From: Acidobacteriota bacterium
GTDB taxonomy: Bacteria; Acidobacteriota; JAAYUB01
Assembly: GCA_012517875.1 (NCBI GenBank)
Contig: JAAYUB010000004.1
Span: forward strand, 1 to 64,000
DNA: 64,000 bases
Reading direction: 5' to 3'
Within the stretch, counting starts at the first letter, position 1; every line of letters begins with the position of its first letter. The translations under genes and the position numbers were made by a program. Under the pieces are notes generated by a model, which made no database searches, was not told the origin of the DNA, and saw only the letters and a program-made list of their open reading frames with translations. Below, in pieces: positions 52,990 to 60,999 of this stretch.

Positions 52990-53955
52990 ATGGCCCGCTG
53001 CGATCTGCACGTCCATTCGTACTTCAGCGGCAAGACAAACCACGTCAAGCTGCTGGAACCCATGGACTCCTACAACACCCCCGACCGCATCTACCGGACG
53101 GCCAAGCGGCGGGGGATGGACTTCGTCACCATCACTGACCACGACGCCATTGGAGGCTGCCTCGACTTTATGCGGCGGCACCCGGAGCGGGACGACTTCT
53201 TCATGTCCGAGGAAGTTTCCACGCGGGTTTCCGAATTTGACTACACGCTCCACGTGGGCGTCTACCGCCTCACGGCGGACGATCATGCCGCCATCCAGCC
53301 GCTGCGCCGCGACTGGGCGGCACTCCTGAACTGGCTCGACAGGCGCGGCCTATTCTATACGTGGAACCACCCCTTCTACCATTTTCCAACGGGGCCCGAC
53401 GGGATCCGGCTCCTCGATCGGCTCCTGCCGCGCTTTCCGGCGTACGAGGGAATCAACGCCTGCCTGCCGCCACGGGTCAACAACGCATTCGCCGACGGCT
53501 GTCGCGCCCGGGCCGCCCGCGCGGGCGGTGCGGCGCCGCTCGTGGCCGGCTCCGACTCGCATTCCATGTGGCGCGTCGGCCGCACCTGGAGCGAGGCGCC
53601 CGGCGACACCCTTGATGCGTACTTCGCCGCGTTGCGCGCCGGCGGCGGGGCGGTTCACGGCAACACCGGGACCTTCTGGGGCGTGTTCGCCGACGCCATG
53701 AGCGTCTATTTGGGCTACCTGCGGGATGTCGCCGTCCGCAACGACGCCCACCGGGATTGGTCCGCCTGGAAAAAACTCCGCAATTCATTCGGCTGGGCGG
53801 GCTGGCTGCCGGTGTTCACCGTCGGGTCGCTCGCCTACTCGCTGCTCCAGTTTCGCCGGTTCAAGCGGCGGGCGCCGGCCTATCGGGCGCTCTGGGACGG
53901 GGTGGCAGCGCCGGCGGAGCGTGGAGCGGCTCCGGAGCCTGCGCCGGAGGCCTGA
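52990..53955 (+). CDS. PHP-domain metallophosphoesterase-like protein
   Basis: A 321-residue PHP-fold protein. Metal-binding elements are visible: CDLHVHSYFS near the N-terminus, ITDHDAIGG, and a distal GSDSHS with aspartate and histidine. PHP proteins cleave phosphoesters with three metal ions; small stand-alone members act on nucleotides, histidinol phosphate or oligonucleotides. The C-terminal 90 residues contain a hydrophobic stretch (FGWAGWLPVFTVGSLAYSLLQF), so it may associate with the membrane. The ATG at 52990 has an AGGAG 13 bases upstream, which is far. It precedes a tRNA-Val gene on the same strand. Confidence 0.85.
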   Translation: MARCDLHVHSYFSGKTNHVKLLEPMDSYNTPDRIYRTAKRRGMDFVTITDHDAIGGCLDFMRRHPERDDFFMSEEVSTRVSEFDYTLHVGVYRLTADDHAAIQPLRRDWAALLNWLDRRGLFYTWNHPFYHFPTGPDGIRLLDRLLPRFPAYEGINACLPPRVNNAFADGCRARAARAGGAAPLVAGSDSHSMWRVGRTWSEAPGDTLDAYFAALRAGGGAVHGNTGTFWGVFADAMSVYLGYLRDVAVRNDAHRDWSAWKKLRNSFGWAGWLPVFTVGSLAYSLLQFRRFKRRAPAYRALWDGVAAPAERGAAPEPAPEA

Positions 53956-53995
53956 GCGCCGCCCGGGCGGGGCGGTGACACGACCGAAAAAATGC

Positions 53996-54024
53996 TTGCC
54001 AATTCCCAGCCGCTTCTTTATGAT
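53996..54024 (+). promoter_or_regulatory. Promoter of tRNA-Val
   Basis: TTGCCA (53996-54001), 17-bp spacer, TATGAT (54019-54024), 18 bp before the tRNA 5' end. Confidence 0.7.
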
Positions 54025-54042
54025 AGGCACCCTTGACGGCGT

Positions 54043-54117
54043 GGACAGGTAGTTCAGTGGGAGAACGCCCGCCTCACACGCGGGAGGCCGCCGGTTCAAC
54101 CCCGGCCCTGTCCACCA
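54043..54117 (+). tRNA. tRNA-Val (CAC)
   Basis: 75 bases including CCA. Acceptor GGACAGG/CCTGTCC, D-stem GTTC/GAAC, anticodon stem CCCGC/GCGGG around loop CTCACAC, anticodon CAC, T-arm GCCGG/CCGGC. All stems pair. Confidence 0.95.
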
Positions 54118-54248
54118 TTTTCCCTCCTGCCGTCGGCCAGTCTGAGCAATTTGCGCACGCCTTGAATCCCGGTCTGGCTCTGCCTGCCAATCGCAGCCGG
54201 CCGATTCGCCCGCCGTGCTAAAATCACTCCAAGAAAAATCGCTGCCGG

Positions 54249-55442
54249 ATGACGGCCCGGCAGCCCCTCAACGCCTCCAAAGAGAGACAGGTCGTGGTTG
54301 AGACGACTCCTCGTACCGCCAACCCGTGTACTGATAACCGCCGGTTCCACCGGCGGGACAAGCGCGCCACCATGCGCGACGAGGTGAGCCTGTCGCACCT
54401 GCTCCGGCGACCTGGTCCGTTTGTGCGGAACGGTTGGACCTACGGTGAGGCGCTGGGGCACTTCCTCCTGGAGATGGATCTGCTGCCGGCGGACCGGCCC
54501 GCTGTCGTCTTGGAGGTGGGCGGCGGACTCGGCGATGTGGCCGCCGGGGTCGTGCCGGTGCTGGCGGGTGCGGGCCGGCTGGCCGAGTACGCCATCCTGG
54601 ACCTGTCGCCTGAGCTGCAATCCGCCCAGCGTAAGCGGCTACGGGACACACGGCCGCCGGTGCGCCTCGTGTCCGGTGACGCCGAACGCTTGCGCCGGAC
54701 AATCACCGAAGTCGATTTCGTCCTTTCCAACGAGGTCATCGGGGATTTCCGGACCATCGACGGCGTGCCCCGAACGTGGGACGGCCCGCCCATGGAGGGA
54801 GTCCCGCCAGACGATGCCCGCCACCGGCGCTACTGGGCGCTGGCCTGGAGCCTGGTCGATCGATATGGCCTCGACGTGCCGGAGGAGACGGACGCACCGT
54901 CCTTTGCGGTGAACTGGGGGGCCATCCGCTTCGTGGAAGCCCTGTGGGAGGTGCTCCCGCCGGGAGGCGGCGCCTTTCTGGTGGAGAACGCCACCTCGTT
55001 CGCCCGTCCGCTGGAATTGCCGGGTCACCGGGAATATTCCATCGGCGAGCGGCACTTGGTGCGGGTGCTCGATCGGCTGGGCTTTGGTTACCGCGCGGGC
55101 GATGTCGCCGATTTCCTCCATCCGGGCCGGTCGTTCACGATCATCTCACCCCGCCACATAGGGCTCTGGCTCGCCTCCCGGGTGGTGTCGCCGGATGACC
55201 GCCGGGCTTGGGAACTGTTCAACGACCCGGCTGTGGATTGGCCGGCGCGGGTTGCCTGCCTGCGGGAAGCCATGGGCGGGGATCTGCGGATCGACACGGC
55301 CGTGGCACCGGAGACGTTCGCCAGCTACCTGCGGACGGCTGGTTTGGAAGTGGGCCTTCCCGGCACAAACATCCTGGGCCGGCATTTCCGTTACTTCAGC
55401 CTGCAGAAACCCGTTGCCGCTGACACAGCGGCGGATTCGTGA
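54249..55442 (+). CDS. SAM-dependent methyltransferase-like protein
   Basis: A protein of up to 397 residues. The SAM-binding glycine motif LEVGGGLGDVAAG (about 94-106) and a second acidic element (YAILDLSP) are visible, followed by VLSNEVIGDFR, similar to the NEF-type motif of the MidA/NDUFAF7 group of arginine or hydroxy methyltransferases. The rest resembles COG1565-like proteins loosely. The start is uncertain: ATG 54249 lacks a ribosome binding site, GTG 54294 and ATG 54372 are alternatives. It is convergent with the TPR gene of the repeat-protein/radical-SAM operon, 32 bp apart. It could methylate a product of that system, but orientation gives no proof. Confidence 0.75.
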   Translation: MTARQPLNASKERQVVVETTPRTANPCTDNRRFHRRDKRATMRDEVSLSHLLRRPGPFVRNGWTYGEALGHFLLEMDLLPADRPAVVLEVGGGLGDVAAGVVPVLAGAGRLAEYAILDLSPELQSAQRKRLRDTRPPVRLVSGDAERLRRTITEVDFVLSNEVIGDFRTIDGVPRTWDGPPMEGVPPDDARHRRYWALAWSLVDRYGLDVPEETDAPSFAVNWGAIRFVEALWEVLPPGGGAFLVENATSFARPLELPGHREYSIGERHLVRVLDRLGFGYRAGDVADFLHPGRSFTIISPRHIGLWLASRVVSPDDRRAWELFNDPAVDWPARVACLREAMGGDLRIDTAVAPETFASYLRTAGLEVGLPGTNILGRHFRYFSLQKPVAADTAADS

Positions 55443-55474
55443 TGTCGCATCGGACGCGACCGCCGGGCGGCAGG

Positions 55475-56020
55475 TCAATCCTTCTTGTCGCGCAGGGCGC
55501 CGATTTGAACTTGGAGCGATCGAAGGACCTCTTCCACTGCGGCCGGCCCTCCTTTCGTCGCCGCCCGCAGGGCGTCCTGGGCCAGAGCGGCGAGCAACCG
55601 GGCCCGATGGGCGGCGGGATGGCGGCCGTCCGGATCGTGTCTCACCGCCTCGGCCAGATCCCGGGCGGCCTCCTCCAGCCGGCCCGATCGGAGCAGAATC
55701 TCGCCGCGGTTGGTCCAGGCGGCGGGGTCGCCGGGGGCCAGTTCCAGGCAGCGGGTGTAGTGGGCGAGGGCGGCCGGCAGGTTGCCCTCCTGCTGGCGGA
55801 TGGCGCCGAGCATGCCGTGCACGTAAGGATTCTGGGGATCCAGCACCGCCAGGCCGGAAAAGATGTCCGCCGCCTGTTGCCAGCGCCCCTCGGTGTACAG
55901 GAGGTGGCCGGCATGAAGCAGCGCGGCGGTCTGCCGGGCGTCGAGTGACACCAGTTGGGCTGTCGTCAAATCGCCATTCAGCAGCTGGGTGACGACGTCC
56001 GGACGTTTTTTCTTGGGCAT
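55475..56020 (-). CDS. TPR protein, third gene of the repeat-protein/radical-SAM operon
   Basis: A 181-residue protein with about three tetratricopeptide repeats (about 33-134): AALLHAGHLLYTEGRWQQAADIF, NPYVHGMLGAIRQQEGNLPAALAHYTRCLELAPGD and AAWTNRGEILLRSGRLEEAARDL. The short basic N-terminus is MPKKKRPDV. Size and layout are like the LcrH/SycD class of secretion chaperones, but no secretion genes are here. ATG 56020 follows GGAGG. It lies 26 bp after the radical SAM gene. It may act as adaptor between the radical SAM enzyme and the repetitive substrate. Confidence 0.82.
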   Translation of the reverse strand: MPKKKRPDVVTQLLNGDLTTAQLVSLDARQTAALLHAGHLLYTEGRWQQAADIFSGLAVLDPQNPYVHGMLGAIRQQEGNLPAALAHYTRCLELAPGDPAAWTNRGEILLRSGRLEEAARDLAEAVRHDPDGRHPAAHRARLLAALAQDALRAATKGGPAAVEEVLRSLQVQIGALRDKKD

Positions 56021-56046
56021 ATCAGCCTCCTCGGTTGATTTCGAAT

Positions 56047-57912
56047 TCAGAGCGGGCGGTTCCACGGCACGCCCAGGGACAGATAGTTGCCCCGCGCCTC
56101 CATCATCAGTCCGCCGCGGACCAATTCCGCCAAAACCTGACCCACCGCCTCGGATGAATCCGGGCGGATGCCGGCGGCGGTGGCGGCCGCCGCCACCGCG
56201 CGGAGCGGTCGGGCTTCGATGCAGGCTTCCCAAGCCACGGCGGCCAGGTCTTTCAACACGGTGCGGCGCAACTCGCCGATCCGCCACGGACCGGCCAGCG
56301 GGCGGTTGTCCCACAGCTCCACCATCCCCGGGCCGCGGCGGAATTGAAATTGGATCCGCCGGTCCCGATAGGCTGCCCGCCAGTCCGTCACCAGATCCTG
56401 CAACGGGCCCGCCAGATCGCGACGGTCCGAAAGCCGTCCCGGCCAGTCCCACTTGAAGTGGAAGGCCAGTTCCGCCAGACGGACCCGGTCGGGGGGGTAG
56501 ACGTAACGGTACAGCGGTGTGGGGCGGACGTTCCGGATCCCCCAGCGTTCCGGATCTTGGAAGTAGGGACTGAAGCGCTGCAGGAACACCCGGCCGGCCT
56601 TGAGGGGCGGCGGCAGGTGGGTGATGAGCCGCGCCGCGGCCAGGGTTTCGGAGTAGAACGCCGCCTGCTCTCCCGGGATGCCGAACAACAGGTGCCAGGT
56701 CACGGCGATATCTTGCTCGGCGCACCACTTGAGCAACTGGATGTTCTGCAGCGCGGATGTTCCCTTGCCCATCAGGCGGAGCATGCCGTCATGAACGCTC
56801 TCGATGCCCGCCTCGACGGCGCGGACACCGGCGGCGCGGAGCTGCGCCACCTGGCGTCGAGTCAGGGTGGGACGGATGTCGTAGAACAGCCGGAAATCCA
56901 GGCCGTCCCTGCCCAGCCGCGGCATCAGCTCACGGAGCTGGCGGGGATCCAGCACGTTGTCCACCGCCTCGAAGTCCAGGCAGTCGTGGCGGCGGGCCTG
57001 GGCGCGCATCTCCCGCCGGAGTCGCCGCGGCGGCTTCGCCCGGAACGGCATGGCCTGGCCGTTCTGGCTGCAGAACGTGCAGGGCGACTTCTCGCCCCAC
57101 CAGCAGCCGCGGGCGCCTTCGTACAGAATCCGGGGCTGGATGCGGTCGCGCAGCCCCTGTCGCCGCAGCTCATCGAAAAACGCGGCGTAGTCGGGGACGG
57201 GCGCGTCACGGAGCGGGATCAGTGGCGCCGGAGCGTCGGCGAAATGAAGGCCATCCGAATCGCGGCACGACACGCCCGGCAGACCGCGGATCGGCTCGCC
57301 GCAGCGCAGACGCCGGATCAGCTGCGGCAGGATCGCGTCCCCTTCGCCGTCGACGACGGCATCGATCCACTCGAACGCCCGCAGGTTCTCCCGGCCCATG
57401 GGTCCGGCCAGGTTCGAGCCGCCCATGACGATGCGGACGCCGGGCCAGCGATCCTTGATCCGTCTGGCCAGCAGCAGGCTGGCGACATGCTGAACGAACA
57501 CCGACGTGAATCCCACCACGTCGTAATCCCCCCACGGGATCTCGGTGAGGCACTCGTCCAGAAACGGGGGCAGGATATCCCGGACGATTGCTTCGGTGTT
57601 CATGGGCAACTGGTCGAGGATGGCCAGAATGTCGCGGCCTTCGGTCCGGGTGATCTCGGCGAGACTGTTGGCCAGTTCACCCGAGCCGTACGTGCCGAAC
57701 AGGTGCTGAGAGAACAGCCAGTCGCCGAGCAGGGTGACATTGGAGATGCACTCGTACAACCCGGGATGCATCCGGCCGGCCAGGCGGATGTTGAGGTGGT
57801 GGATGTCGGCGGCGTGCCTGTCGCGCCACAGGGCGCGTTTCAGCACGCCCAGAGCGATGGAGCCCCGGCGAGCCGAGGCCCACGGCATGCACACCAGAGC
57901 GACCCGGGGCAT
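56047..57912 (-). CDS. B12-binding radical SAM enzyme, RiPP-maturase-like
   Basis: A 621-residue protein. Residues about 1-205 form a cobalamin-binding Rossmann domain (VVGFTSVFVQHVASLLLARRIKD, MGGSNLAGPMG, DAVVDGEGDA). The radical SAM core has RGCWWGEKSPCTFC with Cys270, Cys278, Cys281, spacing CX7CX2C, the form seen in the family annotated RiPP maturation radical SAM protein 1; typical radical SAM spacing is CX3CX2C. Further motifs are FEAVDNVLD, AGIESVHDGMLRLMGKGT and LLFGIPGE. The C-terminal part (about 460-621) is unassigned. In related enzymes the family methylates unactivated carbon of ribosomal peptides. It follows the repeat protein gene by 15 bp; its own ribosome binding site is weak, suggesting coupled translation. 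Confidence 0.88.
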   Translation of the reverse strand: MPRVALVCMPWASARRGSIALGVLKRALWRDRHAADIHHLNIRLAGRMHPGLYECISNVTLLGDWLFSQHLFGTYGSGELANSLAEITRTEGRDILAILDQLPMNTEAIVRDILPPFLDECLTEIPWGDYDVVGFTSVFVQHVASLLLARRIKDRWPGVRIVMGGSNLAGPMGRENLRAFEWIDAVVDGEGDAILPQLIRRLRCGEPIRGLPGVSCRDSDGLHFADAPAPLIPLRDAPVPDYAAFFDELRRQGLRDRIQPRILYEGARGCWWGEKSPCTFCSQNGQAMPFRAKPPRRLRREMRAQARRHDCLDFEAVDNVLDPRQLRELMPRLGRDGLDFRLFYDIRPTLTRRQVAQLRAAGVRAVEAGIESVHDGMLRLMGKGTSALQNIQLLKWCAEQDIAVTWHLLFGIPGEQAAFYSETLAAARLITHLPPPLKAGRVFLQRFSPYFQDPERWGIRNVRPTPLYRYVYPPDRVRLAELAFHFKWDWPGRLSDRRDLAGPLQDLVTDWRAAYRDRRIQFQFRRGPGMVELWDNRPLAGPWRIGELRRTVLKDLAAVAWEACIEARPLRAVAAAATAAGIRPDSSEAVGQVLAELVRGGLMMEARGNYLSLGVPWNRPL

Positions 57913-57927
57913 GGACGGAGCAGCCCG

Positions 57928-59217
57928 CTACTTGCCGCCGTCAAGGCGGTTGCCGTCGAGACTCTGCTTCAGGCCGCAAAGATCGCGCACACCGGTTTCC
58001 AGGCGGCCCAGGGCGCCGAGCTGCTCCCGAAGGCGGCCCAGCGCGTCCAGTCCCTCGGCCGAACGCATGTCGCGCAGTCCGGCCACGTCGCGCAGCGTGT
58101 CAGTGAGACCATCCAGGAACGGAGACGGCTCAATTCCGGCATAGATTCCAGGTCCTGTCTGCTCCGCCACGCCACTTGGTACAGTGCGCCGACCCACCTC
58201 GTCCAGTCCGTCGGGCATGGCGCGCCGGCCCACCTCATCGAGACCGCCCGGCAGGGTGCGCCGACCCACCTCGTCCAGACCGTCGGGCATGGCGCGGCGG
58301 CCCACCTCGTCCAGTCCGTCGGGCATGGCGCGGCGGCCCACCTCGTCCAGACCGTCGGGCATGGCGCGGCGGCCCACCTCGTCCAGTCCGCCGGGCATGG
58401 CGCGGCGGCCCACCTCGTCCAGTCCGCCGGGCATGGCGCGGCGGCCCACCTCGTCCAGACCGTCGGGCATGGCGCGGCGGCCCACCTCGTCCAGTCCGCC
58501 GGGCATGGCGCGGCGGCCCACCTCGTCCAGTCCGCCGGGCAGGGTACGCCGGCCCACTTCCTCCAACCCGTCGGGAATGGTACGCCGACCCACCTCTTCC
58601 AGGCCGTCAGGCATGGCGCGCCGGCCGACTTGATCGGCACCGTCGGGGATGCCGCGGCGACCCACTTCGTCGAGCCCGCCGGGCAGGGTGCGGCGACCCA
58701 CTTCTTCCAACGTGTCGGGGATCCCGCGACGACCGACTTCATCAAGCCCACCGGGCATGGCGCGCCGACCCACCGCGTCCTGACCGGATAAATCACCGGC
58801 GCCGGGTGTCACCAGGGATAGCCCGCCCAGCAGCGGATTGAGCAACCCGTCCTGGCCGATGAGGCGATTCAGCAGTCCGCCGTCGAACACGCCGCCCAGC
58901 GATTGGGCCAGCCCGGCCGTCGGATCGAATCCCGGATCGGCCAGGATGTCCCGCACGGCGCCCAGGTGGGGTGATGCGCCAGCCACGGCGCTGAGAAAAT
59001 TGGCCGGCGACGGAAACTCGGCCGCGCCGGCTACCGTCGCAAGCCCTGCCGGCGGGACCAGTCCCGGCGGCGCGAAACTCTGGATGACCTGGTCCAGCGG
59101 AACCGAGGCGGTCTGGGCCAGCGTGGCCGAGACACCCTGGGCGACCGAGTCCAGGCCGGAAGCCAGCGCCTCGAAATTTGACAACTGCATGAAACCGGAC
59201 AAGGGACCGATTGACAT
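57928..59217 (-). CDS. 429-residue tandem-repeat protein, candidate substrate of the adjacent radical SAM enzyme
   Basis: Residues 1-148 are hydrophobic, Ala/Gly/Leu/Pro-rich and without a signal peptide. Residues 149-352 are 17 contiguous 12-residue repeats with consensus VGRRAMPxGLDE (x is Gly or Asp). In every unit Gly, Arg, Arg and Pro are kept at positions 2, 3, 4 and 7; variable positions are 5 (Ala, Gly, Thr), 6 (Met, Ile, Leu, Val) and 8 (Gly, Asp, Ser). Residues 353-429 are helical with a single Cys414. The start ATG 59217 has GAGGAGG upstream. It is the first gene of an operon with a B12 radical SAM protein and a TPR protein. I recognise no family; a multi-core modified-peptide precursor or a modified structural protein are both consistent. 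Confidence 0.85.
   Translation of the reverse strand: MSIGPLSGFMQLSNFEALASGLDSVAQGVSATLAQTASVPLDQVIQSFAPPGLVPPAGLATVAGAAEFPSPANFLSAVAGASPHLGAVRDILADPGFDPTAGLAQSLGGVFDGGLLNRLIGQDGLLNPLLGGLSLVTPGAGDLSGQDAVGRRAMPGGLDEVGRRGIPDTLEEVGRRTLPGGLDEVGRRGIPDGADQVGRRAMPDGLEEVGRRTIPDGLEEVGRRTLPGGLDEVGRRAMPGGLDEVGRRAMPDGLDEVGRRAMPGGLDEVGRRAMPGGLDEVGRRAMPDGLDEVGRRAMPDGLDEVGRRAMPDGLDEVGRRTLPGGLDEVGRRAMPDGLDEVGRRTVPSGVAEQTGPGIYAGIEPSPFLDGLTDTLRDVAGLRDMRSAEGLDALGRLREQLGALGRLETGVRDLCGLKQSLDGNRLDGGK
58162..58773 (-). repeat. 17 x 36-bp in-frame tandem repeat array
   Basis: 612 bp, exactly 17 units of 36 bp, coding for the 12-residue repeats. The central units (8-14) are nearly identical, while units at both ends carry more substitutions, the expected signature of expansion by unequal crossing-over. 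All units keep the same phase and codon register. Unit number may vary between strains. Confidence 0.95.
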
Positions 59218-59252
59218 GATACGCCTCCTCGCGAACGATGGGCTGCCAGATG

Positions 59253-59283
59253 ATTATCGATGATACGCCAGAAAAGTTGCCAA
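59253..59283 (-). promoter_or_regulatory. Weak candidate promoter of the repeat-protein operon
   Basis: Minus strand: TTGGCA (59278-59283), 19-bp spacer, GATAAT (59253-59258), 36 bp before the start. The spacer is long, so this is tentative. No other element was seen in the 191-bp gap up to the neighbouring gene. Confidence 0.35.
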
Positions 59284-59408
59284 CGGGAAGGAATTGTACC
59301 GAAACGTGCGGTGAGTCTTCCGCTCTCGGGCGAAGGCCGAAAAATATGCCGCACCGGTTTGTGTCCGGTACGGCCGCGTGGATAGATGCGCGGCTGTGGT
59401 CCGTTGCG

Positions 59409-60002
59409 TCAGCGCCTGGTGCACTCCAGCATGTAAGCGACCGCGTCGAGATCCACGGCGCCGGTGATCTCCTCCACCGAACGCGTCAGGTCGGGTCGGT
59501 GGCTCATGATGGCGTCCTTGATCATGAAGGTGCGGAACTCCAGTTCCTTGGCGTCGAAGTAGGTGTATAGCACACAGCCCACAGCGCTCAGGCCGCAGAG
59601 GAACACCGTGTCCGCTCCCTGGTCACGCAGGATTTTTTCCAGATCCGTCTTCTTGAACGCGCTGGGATAGTTCTTGATCACCTTCAGATCGCCCGCCTGG
59701 ATGGGAACGGTTTTCGGAAACTCGAACGGTTCGGACCCCGGAGGCGGCCCCTGCTTGGGATCGGTGTGATAGACGAAAATGATGGGATAGCCGTTCTTCC
59801 GGAACACGTCGATGGCGGCATTGATCATGAACATCCCAACGCCCCGGTGCTGTTCGGGGACGTAGCCGAGGTAGGCGTTCTGGATGTCGATGACCAGCAA
59901 AGCCGGCTTCCCTTTGGCCGGTACCGCCGGTGCCTCGCCGTCGGCCAGGACCGGCGCCAGCAGCGCCAGGGTCAGCAGCGCGAGCGTCAAGGATCGTTTC
60001 AT
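59409..60002 (-). CDS. Exported isochorismatase-fold cysteine hydrolase
   Basis: A 197-residue protein with signal peptide MKRSLTLALLTLALLAPVLADG followed by an isochorismatase-like domain: LLVIDIQNAYLG (Asp), VIKNYPSAF (Lys) and FLCGLSAVGCVLYT (Cys nucleophile). Family members hydrolyse amides or vinyl ethers such as nicotinamide, N-carbamoyl compounds or isochorismate; most are cytoplasmic, so export is unusual. The ATG has GGGAGGA upstream. Substrate unknown. It is upstream of the repeat-protein gene on the same strand but separated by 191 bp, so probably a separate unit. Confidence 0.87.
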   Translation of the reverse strand: MKRSLTLALLTLALLAPVLADGEAPAVPAKGKPALLVIDIQNAYLGYVPEQHRGVGMFMINAAIDVFRKNGYPIIFVYHTDPKQGPPPGSEPFEFPKTVPIQAGDLKVIKNYPSAFKKTDLEKILRDQGADTVFLCGLSAVGCVLYTYFDAKELEFRTFMIKDAIMSHRPDLTRSVEEITGAVDLDAVAYMLECTRR

Positions 60003-60116
60003 GGTGTCCTCCCGGTTGGGTATCGATTGTGGCGGATGGATTCCGTCCTCTGTCCGTAGCATACGAATTTGATGCAGGCCGGGTTTCGGCCATCGCTGTG
60101 GGGTTGTCGGGAGTGG

Positions 60117-60146
60117 TTGCGACGATTGTTGCGGGTCGCGTACAAT
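60117..60146 (+). promoter_or_regulatory. Probable promoter of the KynB-type cyclase gene
   Basis: TTGCGA (60117-60122), 18-bp spacer, TACAAT (60141-60146). Confidence 0.5.
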
Positions 60147-60203
60147 TCGGCAGCGACAACCGCACCCAGGAGCACTAATTGTGGGGCGTCGCGGAGGTGA
60201 GAG

Positions 60204-60848
60204 ATGACGGATGCCAAAAACCCGGAACGGGACGTCCGCTGGATCGACATCAGCCGGCCGCTGGGGCCCGCCACCCGGGTGTGGCCCGGTGACCGTGCGG
60301 TGGAGGTCGTGACGAAGCGGAACTCCGTCGGTGACATCACCTGGTGCGTGTCCCGCCTGGCGCTGTCGGTGCATGCCGGCACCCATCTGGACGCGCCGGG
60401 GCACATGCTGCCCGGCGCGCCGGGTATCGGCGACTTTTCGCCGGCGCTCGGCTGCGGTCCCGCCCGGGTGATGGACACCGCCGGCGCCCCCGCGGACGAA
60501 GCGGCCGCGCGGCGGGCGCTGGGAGTCGAGCGAGTGCTCTTTCGGACGGGCACCTCACCGGTGGGCCGCGAGTTCGAGGGGCCGTTCGCCTTCATCACCG
60601 CGTCCGCCGCACGGGTTTTGGCGGACGGCGGCGTCCGTCTCGTGGGCATCGACACGCCGTCGGTGGACGCTTTCGGCGACGAGTCGGCTCCCGCTCATCG
60701 GATCCTGTTCAGTGCCGGAATCTACCTGCTGGAGAACCTTGATCTCGTCGATGCGCCGCCGGGCGAGTACCGGCTCTGGGTCACCCCGCTCCCCCTCGGC
60801 GACCTCGACGCCTCCCCGGTGCGCCCCTGGCTCCTGGCCGAGCCGTAG
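60204..60848 (+). CDS. Cyclase-family protein, kynurenine formamidase-like
   Basis: A 214-residue metal-dependent hydrolase of the cyclase/KynB family. The signature HAGTHLDAPGHM (about 57-68) supplies zinc ligands, and VRLVGIDTPSVDAFGDE is typical of KynB. The family hydrolyses N-formylkynurenine in tryptophan degradation, but other members open rings or hydrolyse isatin. GGAGG lies six bases before ATG 60204. No other kynurenine pathway gene is nearby, so KynB is the best but not certain name. Confidence 0.85.
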   Translation: MTDAKNPERDVRWIDISRPLGPATRVWPGDRAVEVVTKRNSVGDITWCVSRLALSVHAGTHLDAPGHMLPGAPGIGDFSPALGCGPARVMDTAGAPADEAAARRALGVERVLFRTGTSPVGREFEGPFAFITASAARVLADGGVRLVGIDTPSVDAFGDESAPAHRILFSAGIYLLENLDLVDAPPGEYRLWVTPLPLGDLDASPVRPWLLAEP

Positions 60849-60999
60849 GCCGCATTCAACCCCCACGGGCCGGTGAACCGGATGAACAAAGATTGAGCTG
60901 CGAACGATAGCCGTCAACCGGGCATGGCACGGAGCCGGCGGGACGGAGCAGTGGGCGGACGAGGCGGTCGTCCCGTCCGCCGTGGAATTTGGTGCCCGC

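Noticed and set aside
55475-56020. Type III secretion chaperone
   Set aside because: Only the TPR layout resembles LcrH/SycD; no secretion genes are present in the window.
58162-58773. The 36-bp array could be a CRISPR array
   Set aside because: There are no spacers; every unit is a contiguous in-frame codon block of a protein with a strong ribosome binding site.
58176-58841. Long open frames on the plus strand over the repeat array
   Set aside because: A 36-bp period keeps other frames open by chance; these Arg/Pro/Ser-rich frames lack ribosome binding sites and are opposite the better-supported gene.
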